64,000 bases of DNA from Nocardiopsis mwathae. GTDB lineage: Bacteria; Actinomycetota; Actinomycetes; Streptosporangiales; Streptosporangiaceae. Position 1 is the stretch's first letter; every line of letters begins with the position of its first letter. The stretch covers positions 3,038,001-3,102,000 of the forward strand of contig NZ_JACHDS010000001.1 in assembly GCF_014201195.1 (NCBI RefSeq), read 5' to 3'. The notes under the pieces were generated by a model. The model was not told the origin of the DNA. It worked only from the letters and a program-made list of their open reading frames with translations, and did no database searches. The position numbers were made by a program, and so were the translations under genes. Positions 16,051 to 23,804 of this stretch are shown one piece after another.

Positions 16051-17412
16051 GTGAATCGACAGCAGGAGTTCGTGCTCCGGACATTGGAGGAGCGCGATAT
16101 CCGGTTCGTCCGGCTGTGGTTCACCGACGTGCTCGGGTACCTCAAGTCGGTCGCGGTCGCGCCCGCGGAGCTGGAGGCCGCGTTCAGCGAGGGCATCGGC
16201 TTCGACGGCTCTGCGATCGAGGGGTTCGCGCGGGTGTACGAGGCCGACATGCTGGCCCAGCCCGACCCCTCGACCTTCCAGGTGCTGCCGTGGCGCAACG
16301 AGCCGCACGGCACCGCGCGCATGTACTGCGACATCCTCATGCCGGACGGCAGCCCCAGCTACGCCGACCCGCGCCACGTCCTCAAACGCCAGCTCGGCAA
16401 GGCCTCCGACCTCGGGTTCACCTTCTACACACACCCCGAGATCGAGTTCTACCTGCTGAAGAAGTACCCGGAGCCCGGCGCGTTCCCCGAGCCCAACGAC
16501 GCGGGCGGCTACTTCGACCACACGCCGCACAACAGCGCGCACGACTTCCGGCGCAACGCCATCAACATGCTGGAGGCCATGGGCATCTCGGTGGAGTTCA
16601 GCCACCACGAGGGCGGCCCGGGGCAGCAGGAGATCGACCTGCGCTACGCGGACGCGCTCACCACCGCCGACAACATCATGACCTTCCGGCTGGTGATGAA
16701 GGAGGTGGCCATGGAGCAGGGCGTCTACGCCACGTTCATGCCCAAGCCCTTCACCGAGTACCCCGGTTCGGGCATGCACACCCACATGTCGCTGTTCGAG
16801 GGCGACCGCAACGCCTTCCACGAGCCGGGCGCCGAGTACCAGATGTCGAAGGTGGGCCGCGGATTCACCGCCGGGCTGCTGCGGCACGCCGCGGAGATCA
16901 CGGCCGTGTGCAACCAGTGGGTCAACTCCTACAAGCGGCTGTGGGACAACGCGGCGGCGTCGGCGGGCGCCGGCGGCGAGGCCCCGGCCTACGTCTGCTG
17001 GGGGCACAACAACCGCTCCGCGCTGGTGCGGGTGCCGATGTACAAGCCGACCAAGAGCAACTCCAGCCGGATCGAGTTCCGGTCGGTGGACAGCGCGTGC
17101 AACCCCTACCTCGCCTACGCGGTGATCCTGGCCGCGGGGCTGAAGGGGATCGAGGAGGGCTACGAGCTACCTCCGGGCGCGGAGGACGACGTGTGGGCGC
17201 TGACCGACGCCGAGCGGCGGGCGCTGGGGATCTCCCCGCTGCCGCAGAGCCTGGACGAGGCCATCCGCGCGATGGAGAACAGCGAGCTGGTCGCCGAGAC
17301 GCTCGGCGAGCACGTCTTCGACTTCTTCCTGCGCAACAAGAAGGCGGAGTGGCAGTCCTACCGCCGCCAGGTCACCCCCTACGAGCTGCAGCGGTACCTG
17401 CCGACCCTGTGA
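16051..17412 (+). CDS. glnA2: Type I glutamine synthetase-like enzyme (GlnA2 type)
   Basis: A 453-residue member of the glutamine synthetase fold, shorter than assimilatory GlnA (about 470). The beta-grasp domain (RFVRLWFTDVLGYLKSVAV, GFDGSAIEGFA) is followed by the catalytic domain with metal ligands HPEIEFYL, GQQEIDLRY and GSGMHTHMSL and the Arg loop KSNSSRIEFRS. Position beside nadE and near glnE, and a C-terminus like WALTDAERRALG...HVFDFFLRNKKAEW, match actinomycete GlnA2. In Streptomyces coelicolor GlnA2 gamma-glutamylates polyamines rather than ammonia. Tyr371 (GYELPP) aligns with the adenylylation tyrosine, but whether GlnE uses it is unknown. A ribosome-binding site (GGAAGG) precedes the GTG start. 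Confidence 0.88.
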   Translation: MNRQQEFVLRTLEERDIRFVRLWFTDVLGYLKSVAVAPAELEAAFSEGIGFDGSAIEGFARVYEADMLAQPDPSTFQVLPWRNEPHGTARMYCDILMPDGSPSYADPRHVLKRQLGKASDLGFTFYTHPEIEFYLLKKYPEPGAFPEPNDAGGYFDHTPHNSAHDFRRNAINMLEAMGISVEFSHHEGGPGQQEIDLRYADALTTADNIMTFRLVMKEVAMEQGVYATFMPKPFTEYPGSGMHTHMSLFEGDRNAFHEPGAEYQMSKVGRGFTAGLLRHAAEITAVCNQWVNSYKRLWDNAAASAGAGGEAPAYVCWGHNNRSALVRVPMYKPTKSNSSRIEFRSVDSACNPYLAYAVILAAGLKGIEEGYELPPGAEDDVWALTDAERRALGISPLPQSLDEAIRAMENSELVAETLGEHVFDFFLRNKKAEWQSYRRQVTPYELQRYLPTL

Positions 17413-17418
17413 CACCGC

Positions 17419-17448
17419 ACCCGTGCGGGCGGCGCCGCCCGCACGGGT
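17419..17448. terminator. Perfect 30-bp palindromic terminator after glnA2
   Basis: ACCCGTGCGGGCGGC followed directly by its exact complement, 7 bp past the glnA2 stop and facing the convergent response-regulator gene. Confidence 0.8.
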
Positions 17449-17507
17449 GTCCGGCCGTCCGGCATCAGGTGCCGGGTATCACATGCCAAGTCGCAGGTGG
17501 TCAGGCG

Positions 17508-18233
17508 TCACGCATCGCCGTCGAGGATCTTCTCCCGCACCGCGTAGACCGCGGCCTCCGTACGCGAGTGGAGCCGGAGCTTCTCCAGGATGTTGCGCAC
17601 GTGGTTCTTCACGGTGTGCTCGGAGATGAACAGCTCGTCGGCGATCTCCTTGTTGTTCAGGCAGCGAGCGACCAGGCGCAGCACCTCGGTCTCGCGGTCG
17701 GTGAGGTGCGGGCTGGGCAGTCCGCGGGAGCGCCCGCCGTCCTTCTTCGCCAGTGCGGTGAACTCGCCGATGAGCTTGGTGGCCATCGAGGGGTTGATGA
17801 ACGACTGGCCGCCGGCGATCGCACGGACCGCGTCGGGCAGCTCGTCGATGGAGATCTCCTTGAGCAGGTAGCCGGTGGCCCCGGCCTTGAGCGCCTCGAA
17901 GAGGTCGGTCTCCTCATCGCTCATCGTCAGCATGACGATCTTGGCATCCGGAACGCTGCTCTTGATGCCGGTACAGGCCTCGATGCCGTTGCCGTGGGGC
18001 ATCCACACGTCCATGAGGACGACGTCGGGCAGCAGGTCGGCGGCCTGGCGCACGGCGTTCTCCCCGTCCCCGGACTCCCCGATGACGTCGATGTCGGGCT
18101 CTTCCTCCAGAACCGACACGAGGCCGCGCCGAAAGAATGCGTGATCATCGACGACAAGGACCTTTATCGGGTCTCCCGCGACCCGTGTGTCCATGGTCAA
18201 CGTCGGTTCTGAGGTGGGGGGCTGCCCACTCAC
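17508..18233 (-). CDS. NarL/LuxR-type response regulator, orphan
   Basis: A two-domain regulator of 241 residues from the GTG at 18233, which has AGGAAGGA at 8 nt; a start at ATG 18194 (228 residues) is the alternative. The receiver domain opens IKVLVVDDHAFFRRG, has the phosphoacceptor Asp in VVLMDVWMPHGNG and Lys in GYLLKEIS. The LuxR-type DNA-binding domain is LTDRETEVLRLVARCLNNKE to HTVKNHVRNILEKLRLHSRT. No histidine kinase gene is near, so it is an orphan or pairs with a kinase elsewhere. It is transcribed toward glnA2 and separated from it by a perfect palindrome. Targets unknown. Confidence 0.92.
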   Translation of the reverse strand: MSGQPPTSEPTLTMDTRVAGDPIKVLVVDDHAFFRRGLVSVLEEEPDIDVIGESGDGENAVRQAADLLPDVVLMDVWMPHGNGIEACTGIKSSVPDAKIVMLTMSDEETDLFEALKAGATGYLLKEISIDELPDAVRAIAGGQSFINPSMATKLIGEFTALAKKDGGRSRGLPSPHLTDRETEVLRLVARCLNNKEIADELFISEHTVKNHVRNILEKLRLHSRTEAAVYAVREKILDGDA

Positions 18234-18272
18234 AACGGATTTCCTTCCTGGCGCGTTGTGGCCGGATATGGG

Positions 18273-18308
18273 GTGACACGCGTTCCGCCGCAGCGGAACC
18301 CGTGTGAC
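18273..18308. terminator. Inverted repeat between LAL 2 and response regulator
   Basis: 16-bp arms with two mismatches (GTGACACGCGTTCCGC ... GCGGAACCCGTGTGAC) and a 4-nt loop. It lies in the 322-bp gene-free gap 18234-18555, downstream of LAL 2 and about 40 bp upstream of the response-regulator start. It could end LAL 2 transcription or serve as an operator; nothing else notable is seen in the gap. Confidence 0.5.
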
Positions 18309-18555
18309 GCGCGCCGCCGCGGAATCACCGGATGCCGCGGAAGCACATCGTTTGGCCGTTGCTTTCCTCCACTTTATTCCATCCACCGCTCGCGCCACAG
18401 CCCCTGATCCACCGCGCGCGGGGGATTTGCGCGCCCGATACCCGAGTGCGCGGGAGTCACCCCAAGACACCGGTTTTCGATCACCCCGCACTCCGGAGAC
18501 ACTTTCGGTCGATTCAACCGATTTGGCTTCTTTCCCGTTATTCCACTACCGGAAT

Positions 18556-21534
18556 TCACTCCATTCCCGCCTCCCGCGCACGCACCGCCGCGGCGTTCCG
18601 ATTGGAGACACCGAGTTTGGCCAGCACATTCGACACGTGCACGCTCACCGTCTTGACGGAGATCATCAGTTCTCCGGCGATCTCCCGATTGGTCCGCCCA
18701 CCCGCGATGAGCCCCAGAACCTCGGCCTCACGGGGGGTGAGTCCGCCAAGAGCGCTGCGGTCGATCGCGGCCGACTCAGAGGGCAGCGCGACCTCCTCCT
18801 CAACGTGCGGCAACTCGATCCCCGCGGCCTCCGCAGCGTCCACGGCGTCGCGCACCAGAGCACCCGCCGCACACTCCTCAGCGAGCTCCCGCGCCTCGAC
18901 CAGGCTCCGCCGGGCGGTGTCGCGGTCCCCGAGCACTGCAGCAGACGCCCCGAGCCCGATCAGCGAGCGGACCAGGTCGATCCGAGCGCTGAACCGGCGC
19001 GCGCCGACCACGGCCACGCTCCACTGCGCAAAGGCCTCACCGGCATCCTCCGCGATCAACGCGCGGGCCATCGGCACCGTCACCTCCTCGATCGGCCGGT
19101 GCACACGGTCGCTGTCTCGTTCGACGAGGCCGATGAGGTCCCACAGTGCCGACGCGACCGCCTCGGCGGCCTCCGCACAGGACGGGTCGGTCCGCGACGC
19201 CCGCCGCAGGCGCTCTACGACCGTCGCCGGCGGGACCAGCAGGTGCGACAGCCAGATCCAGCGCCGCATCCAGGGACGTTCCTCGCTGAGGAGGTGCAGC
19301 GCGCGTTCGGCGGCCTCCTCCAGGTGCCCCGTCGCGAGCGCCAGATCCACCTGCAGAACACGCATCCCGATGAACTGGACCGGAGCCGAGCTGTGCTCCG
19401 GCAGCACCCGGTAGAACTCCTCGACGGCATCCCGTGCCGCATCCCACTCTCCCTGAAGCACATCGATGTGTGCCGTCACCGAGAGGATGCGGGACCGCCC
19501 CAGCGGGTTTCCCGTGGCCGAAACGCCCTCCAGGATCGCCCGGGCGTCTTCCAGGCGCCCGACCAGCATCAGTCCGTCGGCAACCCCGGCGACGAACAGG
19601 GCGCCCTGCGCCCGCAGGAGCCCGAGCTTACGGGCGCGTTCCAAGCCGGCCCGCCAGACCTCGACCGCTTCTCCGAAGCGACCGCTGTACTTGAGGAGCG
19701 CACCGAGGTTCACCAGGGCGCGGAACTCCACGGCCGGCCTCTCGATCTCGCGGGCGATCCGGGCGGCGTCCTCCAGCATCCCGCGCCCCTCGGCCAGGGT
19801 GGACCGGTCCTGGCCGACCACCGTTCCGAGCGTGATGAGCGCGTCCGCTTCGCTGCGCCGGTCACCGACGTCCCGGGCGAAGTCGAGACTACGGCGCGCA
19901 CCGCGCGCCGCGTCCTCGTCATGCCCGCGGATCATGAGTGTGGACGCAACCGTCGCCATGACCTTCGCACGCCCGTGGTGCCGGTCGGGCAACATCTCCA
20001 AGGCCCATGCCAGGTCCTCCAGGGCGCCGTCCCCGGCCATCTCCCGGCGGGCCTCCCCGCGCGCGTGCAGCAGGTCGGCCAGGAGGACGCGGTCGTCCTC
20101 GGGAAGGTGGTCCCAGCCGGAGAAAGCCGAGGCGGGCAACGCGGGCATTAGCTGATCCACCCCCTCGGTCGCGAACTCCACGGCGCGCAGCGGCAGCCCG
20201 AGGGCACGGGCGATGAGCGAAGCGCGCCACAGCACCCGGCCCTGGGAGGTCCCGACGCGCTCGGCCGCGTCGGGCACCTGCTCCCACAGCTCCAGCACGC
20301 GTTCCACCATCGCCAGCGCCTCCGGGTGGGCGAGAGCGCCGCGCGCGTGTGTGGCGGCGCGCCACGCCGCCTCCAGCGCCCGGGGCAGGTCGTGGGCCGC
20401 GTAGGCGTGGTGAGCCAGCCTGCCGTCGGACGCTCGTGGGCCGAAGCCGGGAACGCCTGCCTCCAAGGCGTCGGCGTAGCGGCGGTGCAGCCGGACGCGC
20501 TCGCCCGGCATCAGATCCTCCCCGACGGCCTCGGCCAGCAGGGCGTGCCGGAAGACGTAGTGGTCTGCACTGGTCCGCAGCACGTTGGCGTCGATGGCGG
20601 CGCGCAGCGCGGCGTCGAGTTCGGCGGCGGTCAGGCCGGTCACGGCGGACAGCAGCTCGTGGCCGACGCGTTCCCCGCCCACCGCGACGGCCTTCACCAC
20701 CGAGCGCGCGGTGTCGTCGAGGGGTCGCAGCGCACCCAGCAGCAGTTCGCGCGGGCCATCGGGCACGGGAGCGGCGGCGAGGTCGCGGTACTCCAGAAAG
20801 GACTCGACGAACAGCGGGTTTCCGCCGCTGCGTTCGAAGACGAGATCCGCGTCGTGTGCCGAAAGCGCCTCGCCGCGAATGCCTGCGGCCTGCCGCGCGA
20901 CCTCGTCGCGGCTCAGCGGGGACAGGTCGAGACGGGTCACCGACGGCAGGCGCTCCAGCTCGGGCAGCAGTCGGCGCAGCGGGTGCGTGCGGTGCAGGTC
21001 GTCGGTCCGGAGGCTGACGAGCAGCTGGATGCGGGCGGTGAGCAGGTTGCGCAGGAGGAACACCAGCAGGTCGCGCGTTGAGGTGTCGGCCCAGTGCAGG
21101 TCCTCCAGTATGACGGTGAGCCCGTCGGGGTCGGCGGCGTCTTCGAAGAAGGTCAGCACCTCCTCGAACAGGCGCGCCCGCCCTTCGTCCGCCGAGTCGG
21201 GTACGGGTCCGAGTTCGGGGAGGAGCCGGGCCATCTCCCGTGGCCGCGTCTCCTCCGCCAAACGGGACTCCCGAGCTATCAGCCGCAGCACGGTGACGAA
21301 CGGCGCGAACGGCAGCCCCTCGACACCCAGCTCCAGGCAGCCACCGGCGACCACCCGCCCCATGGCCGACCGATCGACATACTCGCGCAGCAGGCGGGAC
21401 TTGCCCACGCCTGCCTCGCCGGTGATCAACACGGCCGTCGACGCCTCGCGCCGCGCGAGTTCGGCGTCGTCGAGGAGTTCCTTCAGCTCGGCGTCGCGGC
21501 CGACGAACACAGGGCTGGGGTCACGGCGTTCCAT
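18556..21534 (-). CDS. LuxR-family LAL regulator, paralogue of the 10999 gene
   Basis: A 992-residue LAL protein closely similar throughout to the one at 10999-13989. It opens MERRDPSPVFVGRDAELKEL, with Walker A GEAGVGKS, Walker B TVILEDLHWAD, a shared block DDLHRTHPLRRLLPELERL, a helical middle and a C-terminal LuxR helix-turn-helix (LTPREAEVLGLIAGGRTNRE, SVKTVSVHVSNVLAKLGVSN). The ATG at 21534 is chosen because it aligns with the paralogue's start and has the same CATACT box 7 nt upstream; a GTG at 21561 would add nine residues. The two copies flank the nadE-glnA2-response-regulator block. Inducer and targets are unknown. Confidence 0.92.
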   Translation of the reverse strand: MERRDPSPVFVGRDAELKELLDDAELARREASTAVLITGEAGVGKSRLLREYVDRSAMGRVVAGGCLELGVEGLPFAPFVTVLRLIARESRLAEETRPREMARLLPELGPVPDSADEGRARLFEEVLTFFEDAADPDGLTVILEDLHWADTSTRDLLVFLLRNLLTARIQLLVSLRTDDLHRTHPLRRLLPELERLPSVTRLDLSPLSRDEVARQAAGIRGEALSAHDADLVFERSGGNPLFVESFLEYRDLAAAPVPDGPRELLLGALRPLDDTARSVVKAVAVGGERVGHELLSAVTGLTAAELDAALRAAIDANVLRTSADHYVFRHALLAEAVGEDLMPGERVRLHRRYADALEAGVPGFGPRASDGRLAHHAYAAHDLPRALEAAWRAATHARGALAHPEALAMVERVLELWEQVPDAAERVGTSQGRVLWRASLIARALGLPLRAVEFATEGVDQLMPALPASAFSGWDHLPEDDRVLLADLLHARGEARREMAGDGALEDLAWALEMLPDRHHGRAKVMATVASTLMIRGHDEDAARGARRSLDFARDVGDRRSEADALITLGTVVGQDRSTLAEGRGMLEDAARIAREIERPAVEFRALVNLGALLKYSGRFGEAVEVWRAGLERARKLGLLRAQGALFVAGVADGLMLVGRLEDARAILEGVSATGNPLGRSRILSVTAHIDVLQGEWDAARDAVEEFYRVLPEHSSAPVQFIGMRVLQVDLALATGHLEEAAERALHLLSEERPWMRRWIWLSHLLVPPATVVERLRRASRTDPSCAEAAEAVASALWDLIGLVERDSDRVHRPIEEVTVPMARALIAEDAGEAFAQWSVAVVGARRFSARIDLVRSLIGLGASAAVLGDRDTARRSLVEARELAEECAAGALVRDAVDAAEAAGIELPHVEEEVALPSESAAIDRSALGGLTPREAEVLGLIAGGRTNREIAGELMISVKTVSVHVSNVLAKLGVSNRNAAAVRAREAGME

Positions 21535-21695
21535 GGCGCCCAGTATGTCCCTCCCGCCCACCCACCACCGACCCCGGCCATACCCAGAAGCCCGCAGCCA
21601 CAGGCTTTGTGGAGGTCAGGGGAAGGAAGGGAGCGGTCGGGGCAGGGTGGAACCGCAGCTTCGAGCGAGGCGCCGCGTCTGAGGTCCGCTTGACC

Positions 21696-21754
21696 GCCTT
21701 GTCGGTGGGTTCGTGCGCGGTGTCCTGTGGAGACGAGCAGCAGCGACGAGGGAG
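21696..21754 (+). repeat. Left copy of 59-bp inverted repeat
   Basis: The 59 bases match the reverse complement of 22561-22619 at 57 positions. Weaker similarity continues inward for about 100 bp (GCCTGGGG, GGGTGGGCGG, GACGGCGG, AGCCAGCG occur in the same order in both). Confidence 0.9.
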
Positions 21755-21870
21755 GTGGTGCCTGGGGGTCGTGCGTCCTGCGGGTGGGCGGTTGGCCGGG
21801 CCGACGGCGGGAGCCAGCGCCCCACTCGCCCCCCGCCGTCCCCGCCCCACGCGGTCCGATGCCCTGGCCT

Positions 21871-21936
21871 CCGTTGATCTCGGAGATATCGGGGTCTCGC
21901 GCGCGGTTTTCACCCCGATATCTCCGAGATCAACGG
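21871..21936. repeat. CGTYGAYCTCGG hairpin element 2
   Basis: Perfect 25-bp arms beginning CCGTTGATCTCGGAGATATC, with a 16-nt loop (21896-21911). It has the same tip as the other family members but a different stem interior. It does not follow a gene, so a purely terminator role does not explain it. Confidence 0.85.
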
Positions 21937-22049
21937 GGAAGGGGGCGGGAAAGCGCTCTCCCGGGGGGGTAGGCCGGGTAGGCCGGGTGGGTCGGGGTGT
22001 GTGCGGGTGAGGGGCGGCTGAATTCGGTGTTTCCGCCCGACCCCAATCC

Positions 22050-22127
22050 CCTCCCGCGATGACCATGGGATGCAATCCGGCGAAACGGACACCACCAGAT
22101 GCGAGCCCATGATCATCTCCGGGGAGG
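22050..22127. repeat. 75-bp palindrome-ended element, copy A
   Basis: Ends CCTCCCGCGATGACCATGGG and, inverted, CCTCCCCGGAGATGATCATG with GG following. The whole unit, reverse-complemented, aligns to 50810-50883 at roughly 80% identity, including the interior TCGCATCT and TTCGCC blocks. Confidence 0.8.
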
Positions 22128-22314
22128 GCCCGGGGCTCCCGGATCGCGGAAACCGCTGCACGCGAAGCGGAAACCCGGGATTCCGGACGAGCCGAAGCCA
22201 CCGGTCCACCCGCCCCAACCGCCCACCCGGCCCGAAAGACCACCGGAGAGGGGGCGCAGACCAGCGCGGCTCCGGCCCCGGCCGCAGGACGAAAGCGACA
22301 TCCCTCGCTCCTCG

Positions 22315-22380
22315 CCGTTGATCTCGGGACTATCGACCGAATACCGGCGAGAATTCGGTCGATAGTCCCGAGATCAACGG
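22315..22380. repeat. CGTYGAYCTCGG hairpin element 3
   Basis: Perfect 28-bp arms beginning CCGTTGATCTCGGGACTATC, with a 10-nt loop (22343-22352). The first 14 bases match element 2; the inner stem sequence is different yet still perfectly paired. Confidence 0.85.
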
Positions 22381-22438
22381 AGGCAAGGGCGCTGATCGGG
22401 CCGGGGCGGTACGGGGCGTGGGACGGGAGGGGCGCCCG

Positions 22439-22463
22439 CTCCCCTCCTCCTTGTCGCTGCCTC
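22439..22463 (+). repeat. 25-bp block shared with 50910-50934
   Basis: CTCCCCTCCTCCTYGTCGCT followed by GCCTC occurs here and at 50910-50934 with a single difference; similarity continues for about 25 further bases (CCGG, CCGGGGG). At the second site it lies inside the 3' end of the ArsR-ArsC fusion gene. Confidence 0.8.
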
Positions 22464-22560
22464 ACCGGTACGGGGCCGGGGGCGGAGTGCGGCGCTGGCT
22501 GCCGCCGTTGCCCCGGTACCCCGCCCACCCGCCGGCCGACCGACCACCCCAGGCCCCACT

Positions 22561-22619
22561 CTCCCTCGTCGCTGCTGCTCGTCTCCACAGGACACCGCGC
22601 ACGAGACCACCGACAAGGC
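22561..22619 (-). repeat. Right copy of 59-bp inverted repeat
   Basis: Inverted partner of 21696-21754 (57 of 59 identical), 806 bp away. Sequence drift is far lower here than in the segments between the two copies. Confidence 0.9.
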
Positions 22620-22744
22620 CGCCCCGCGGACCCCTTCCTGGCCTGCTTCCACCTCGCACGACGACAGGTGGGCCGCCCCAGATCCGCGCCGCACGCAACG
22701 TGAACGGCGAGGTGGGTTCGGCGCTACAGGCCGAGGCACGCCTG

Positions 22745-22927
22745 CTAGGCACCACTGCGCCGCGCGTCGCCCGGCGAGTCGCCGCAGGGCGAGTCGCAGT
22801 CGTCCTCCGAGTCGTCCCGGCACCGCCGCTCCGCCTCGCGCAGGAGCCGGCGGTGCTCGGCCGCTTCACGCCTGTCCTGCCGGTACTGGCGCGCCAGTTC
22901 GGCCGCGTGGTCCGGGTGCATCATCAT
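22745..22927 (-). CDS. Small MHPD-type protein, paralogue of the 10662 gene
   Basis: A 60-residue, highly charged protein starting MMMHPDHAAELARQYRQDRR and ending in an Asp/Cys/Ser-rich tail (DDCDSPCGDSPGDARRSGA). Three consecutive ATGs are possible; GGAGG lies 4-10 nt upstream depending on the choice. Its N-terminal pattern M-x-HPD-x-x-x-E-x-ARQ matches the 83-residue protein at 10662-10913, which likewise neighbours a LAL gene, although here the 1.2-kb repeat region lies between. The Cys residues in the tail are absent from the paralogue. Function unknown. Confidence 0.55.
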   Translation of the reverse strand: MMMHPDHAAELARQYRQDRREAAEHRRLLREAERRCRDDSEDDCDSPCGDSPGDARRSGA

Positions 22928-23066
22928 GGGTCCTCCCGATGTCGATCCCGCCGAGGCCGTGCGGCCTCCGGCGGTCACCACATTCGGGCTAAGGCCCCTG
23001 GCACCGGAATCGGGAGAACACCCGATCTTTCCTGGTGAGCGGCGTAGGGACGGGGCGGGTGGCATC

Positions 23067-23164
23067 CCTAGGGAACGCCGAGGGGGCCATGGCGGCGTGG
23101 GGGCACGGGATGCGCTCCCGCCCCGAGCCCTCCTGGGCGCCGCCCGGGTCACCGGTTCCCTAGG
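23067..23164. repeat. Widely spaced 10-bp inverted repeat
   Basis: CCTAGGGAAC (23067-23076) and GTTCCCTAGG (23155-23164) are exact complements 78 bp apart in the gene-free gap after the TetR gene. A flanking CATCC/GGATG pair is also inverted. Role unknown; a long-stem terminator or protein-binding pair are both possible. Confidence 0.45.
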
Positions 23165-23182
23165 CAGCCGGATGCGGCCCGG

Positions 23183-23797
23183 TCAGGAGCCGACTCGGTC
23201 GTCGGCGCCGTCCTGCCGGTCGATGCCTAGGCAGACGGTGTCCACCAGGAGTTCGGCGCACCGCTGCGGGGAGACGTCGGTGGCGTTGCGCACGTAGGAC
23301 AGCGCGCCGCCGACCAGCAGGTACAGCACCGTGTCGGGGTGCAGACCGGGGTCGAGCTCGCCGCGCTCGATGCCGCGCTCCAGGGTCCGGAACACGGCTT
23401 CGTGGCGGGGGGCCACGACCTGCCTCTTGATACGCGTCCCGATCTCGGGGTGGCTCTCGCTCATCATCAGCGTGCTGATGGCGCGCTGCAGCGGGCTGTC
23501 CATCTCGTCGCAGATCTGCGCCACGATCTTCACCAGGTCGTCGCGCGCGCTTCCGGTGCCGAGTCGCGGAAGGGGTGAGCGCAGCGTGGTCACGGCGTCG
23601 GTGAACAGCTCTACCTTGCCCGGCCAGCGGCGGTAGATGGTGGCCTTGCCGACCCCGGCGCGAGCGGCGATCGCCTCCATCGAGATGCCGCCGACATCCT
23701 TGCGCTCGGCCAGCAGGTCCAGGGCGGCGGAGAGGATCGCGTCGTCGGCCTCGGCGCTGCGCGGGCGCCCGCGGCTCGGGGTGGCTGTCGTGTTCAT
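23183..23797 (-). CDS. TetR-family repressor of the adjacent MFS efflux gene
   Basis: A 204-residue TetR regulator with helix-turn-helix at about residues 18-65 (DDAILSAALDLLAERKDVGG, EAIAARAGVGKATIYRRWPG) and a C-terminal TetR_C-type domain (LQRAISTLMMSESHPEIGTR). It is the second gene of a unit with the MFS transporter, 7 bp beyond its stop. The palindrome ACGAGAC-G-GTCTCGT in the transporter promoter (25522-25536) is a likely operator, so the pair should be autoregulated and drug- or metabolite-induced. Confidence 0.9.
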   Translation of the reverse strand: MNTTATPSRGRPRSAEADDAILSAALDLLAERKDVGGISMEAIAARAGVGKATIYRRWPGKVELFTDAVTTLRSPLPRLGTGSARDDLVKIVAQICDEMDSPLQRAISTLMMSESHPEIGTRIKRQVVAPRHEAVFRTLERGIERGELDPGLHPDTVLYLLVGGALSYVRNATDVSPQRCAELLVDTVCLGIDRQDGADDRVGS

Positions 23798-23804
23798 GGT
23801 TGTC

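Larger units (their letters stand above)
21535..22744. other. 1.2-kb gene-free region built of inverted repeats
   Basis: No credible gene is present. Open frames here have poor actinomycete codon bias, and they differ between the two repeat copies. The region has an outer pair of homologous segments in inverted orientation (about 21660-21870 and 22383-22660), each ending inward in a perfect long hairpin (21871-21936, 22315-22380). A 78-bp palindromic element (22050-22127) lies between them. The layout is nearly symmetrical, like a decayed composite mobile element or a pair of repeats inserted head to head. Confidence 0.7.

Noticed and set aside
21609-22010. Open frames in the repeat region sharing SCAVSCGDEQQRRGR with the opposite copy
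   Set aside because: The similarity reflects the DNA inverted repeat; frames, starts and ends differ between copies and codon use is atypical. A decayed gene cannot be fully excluded.
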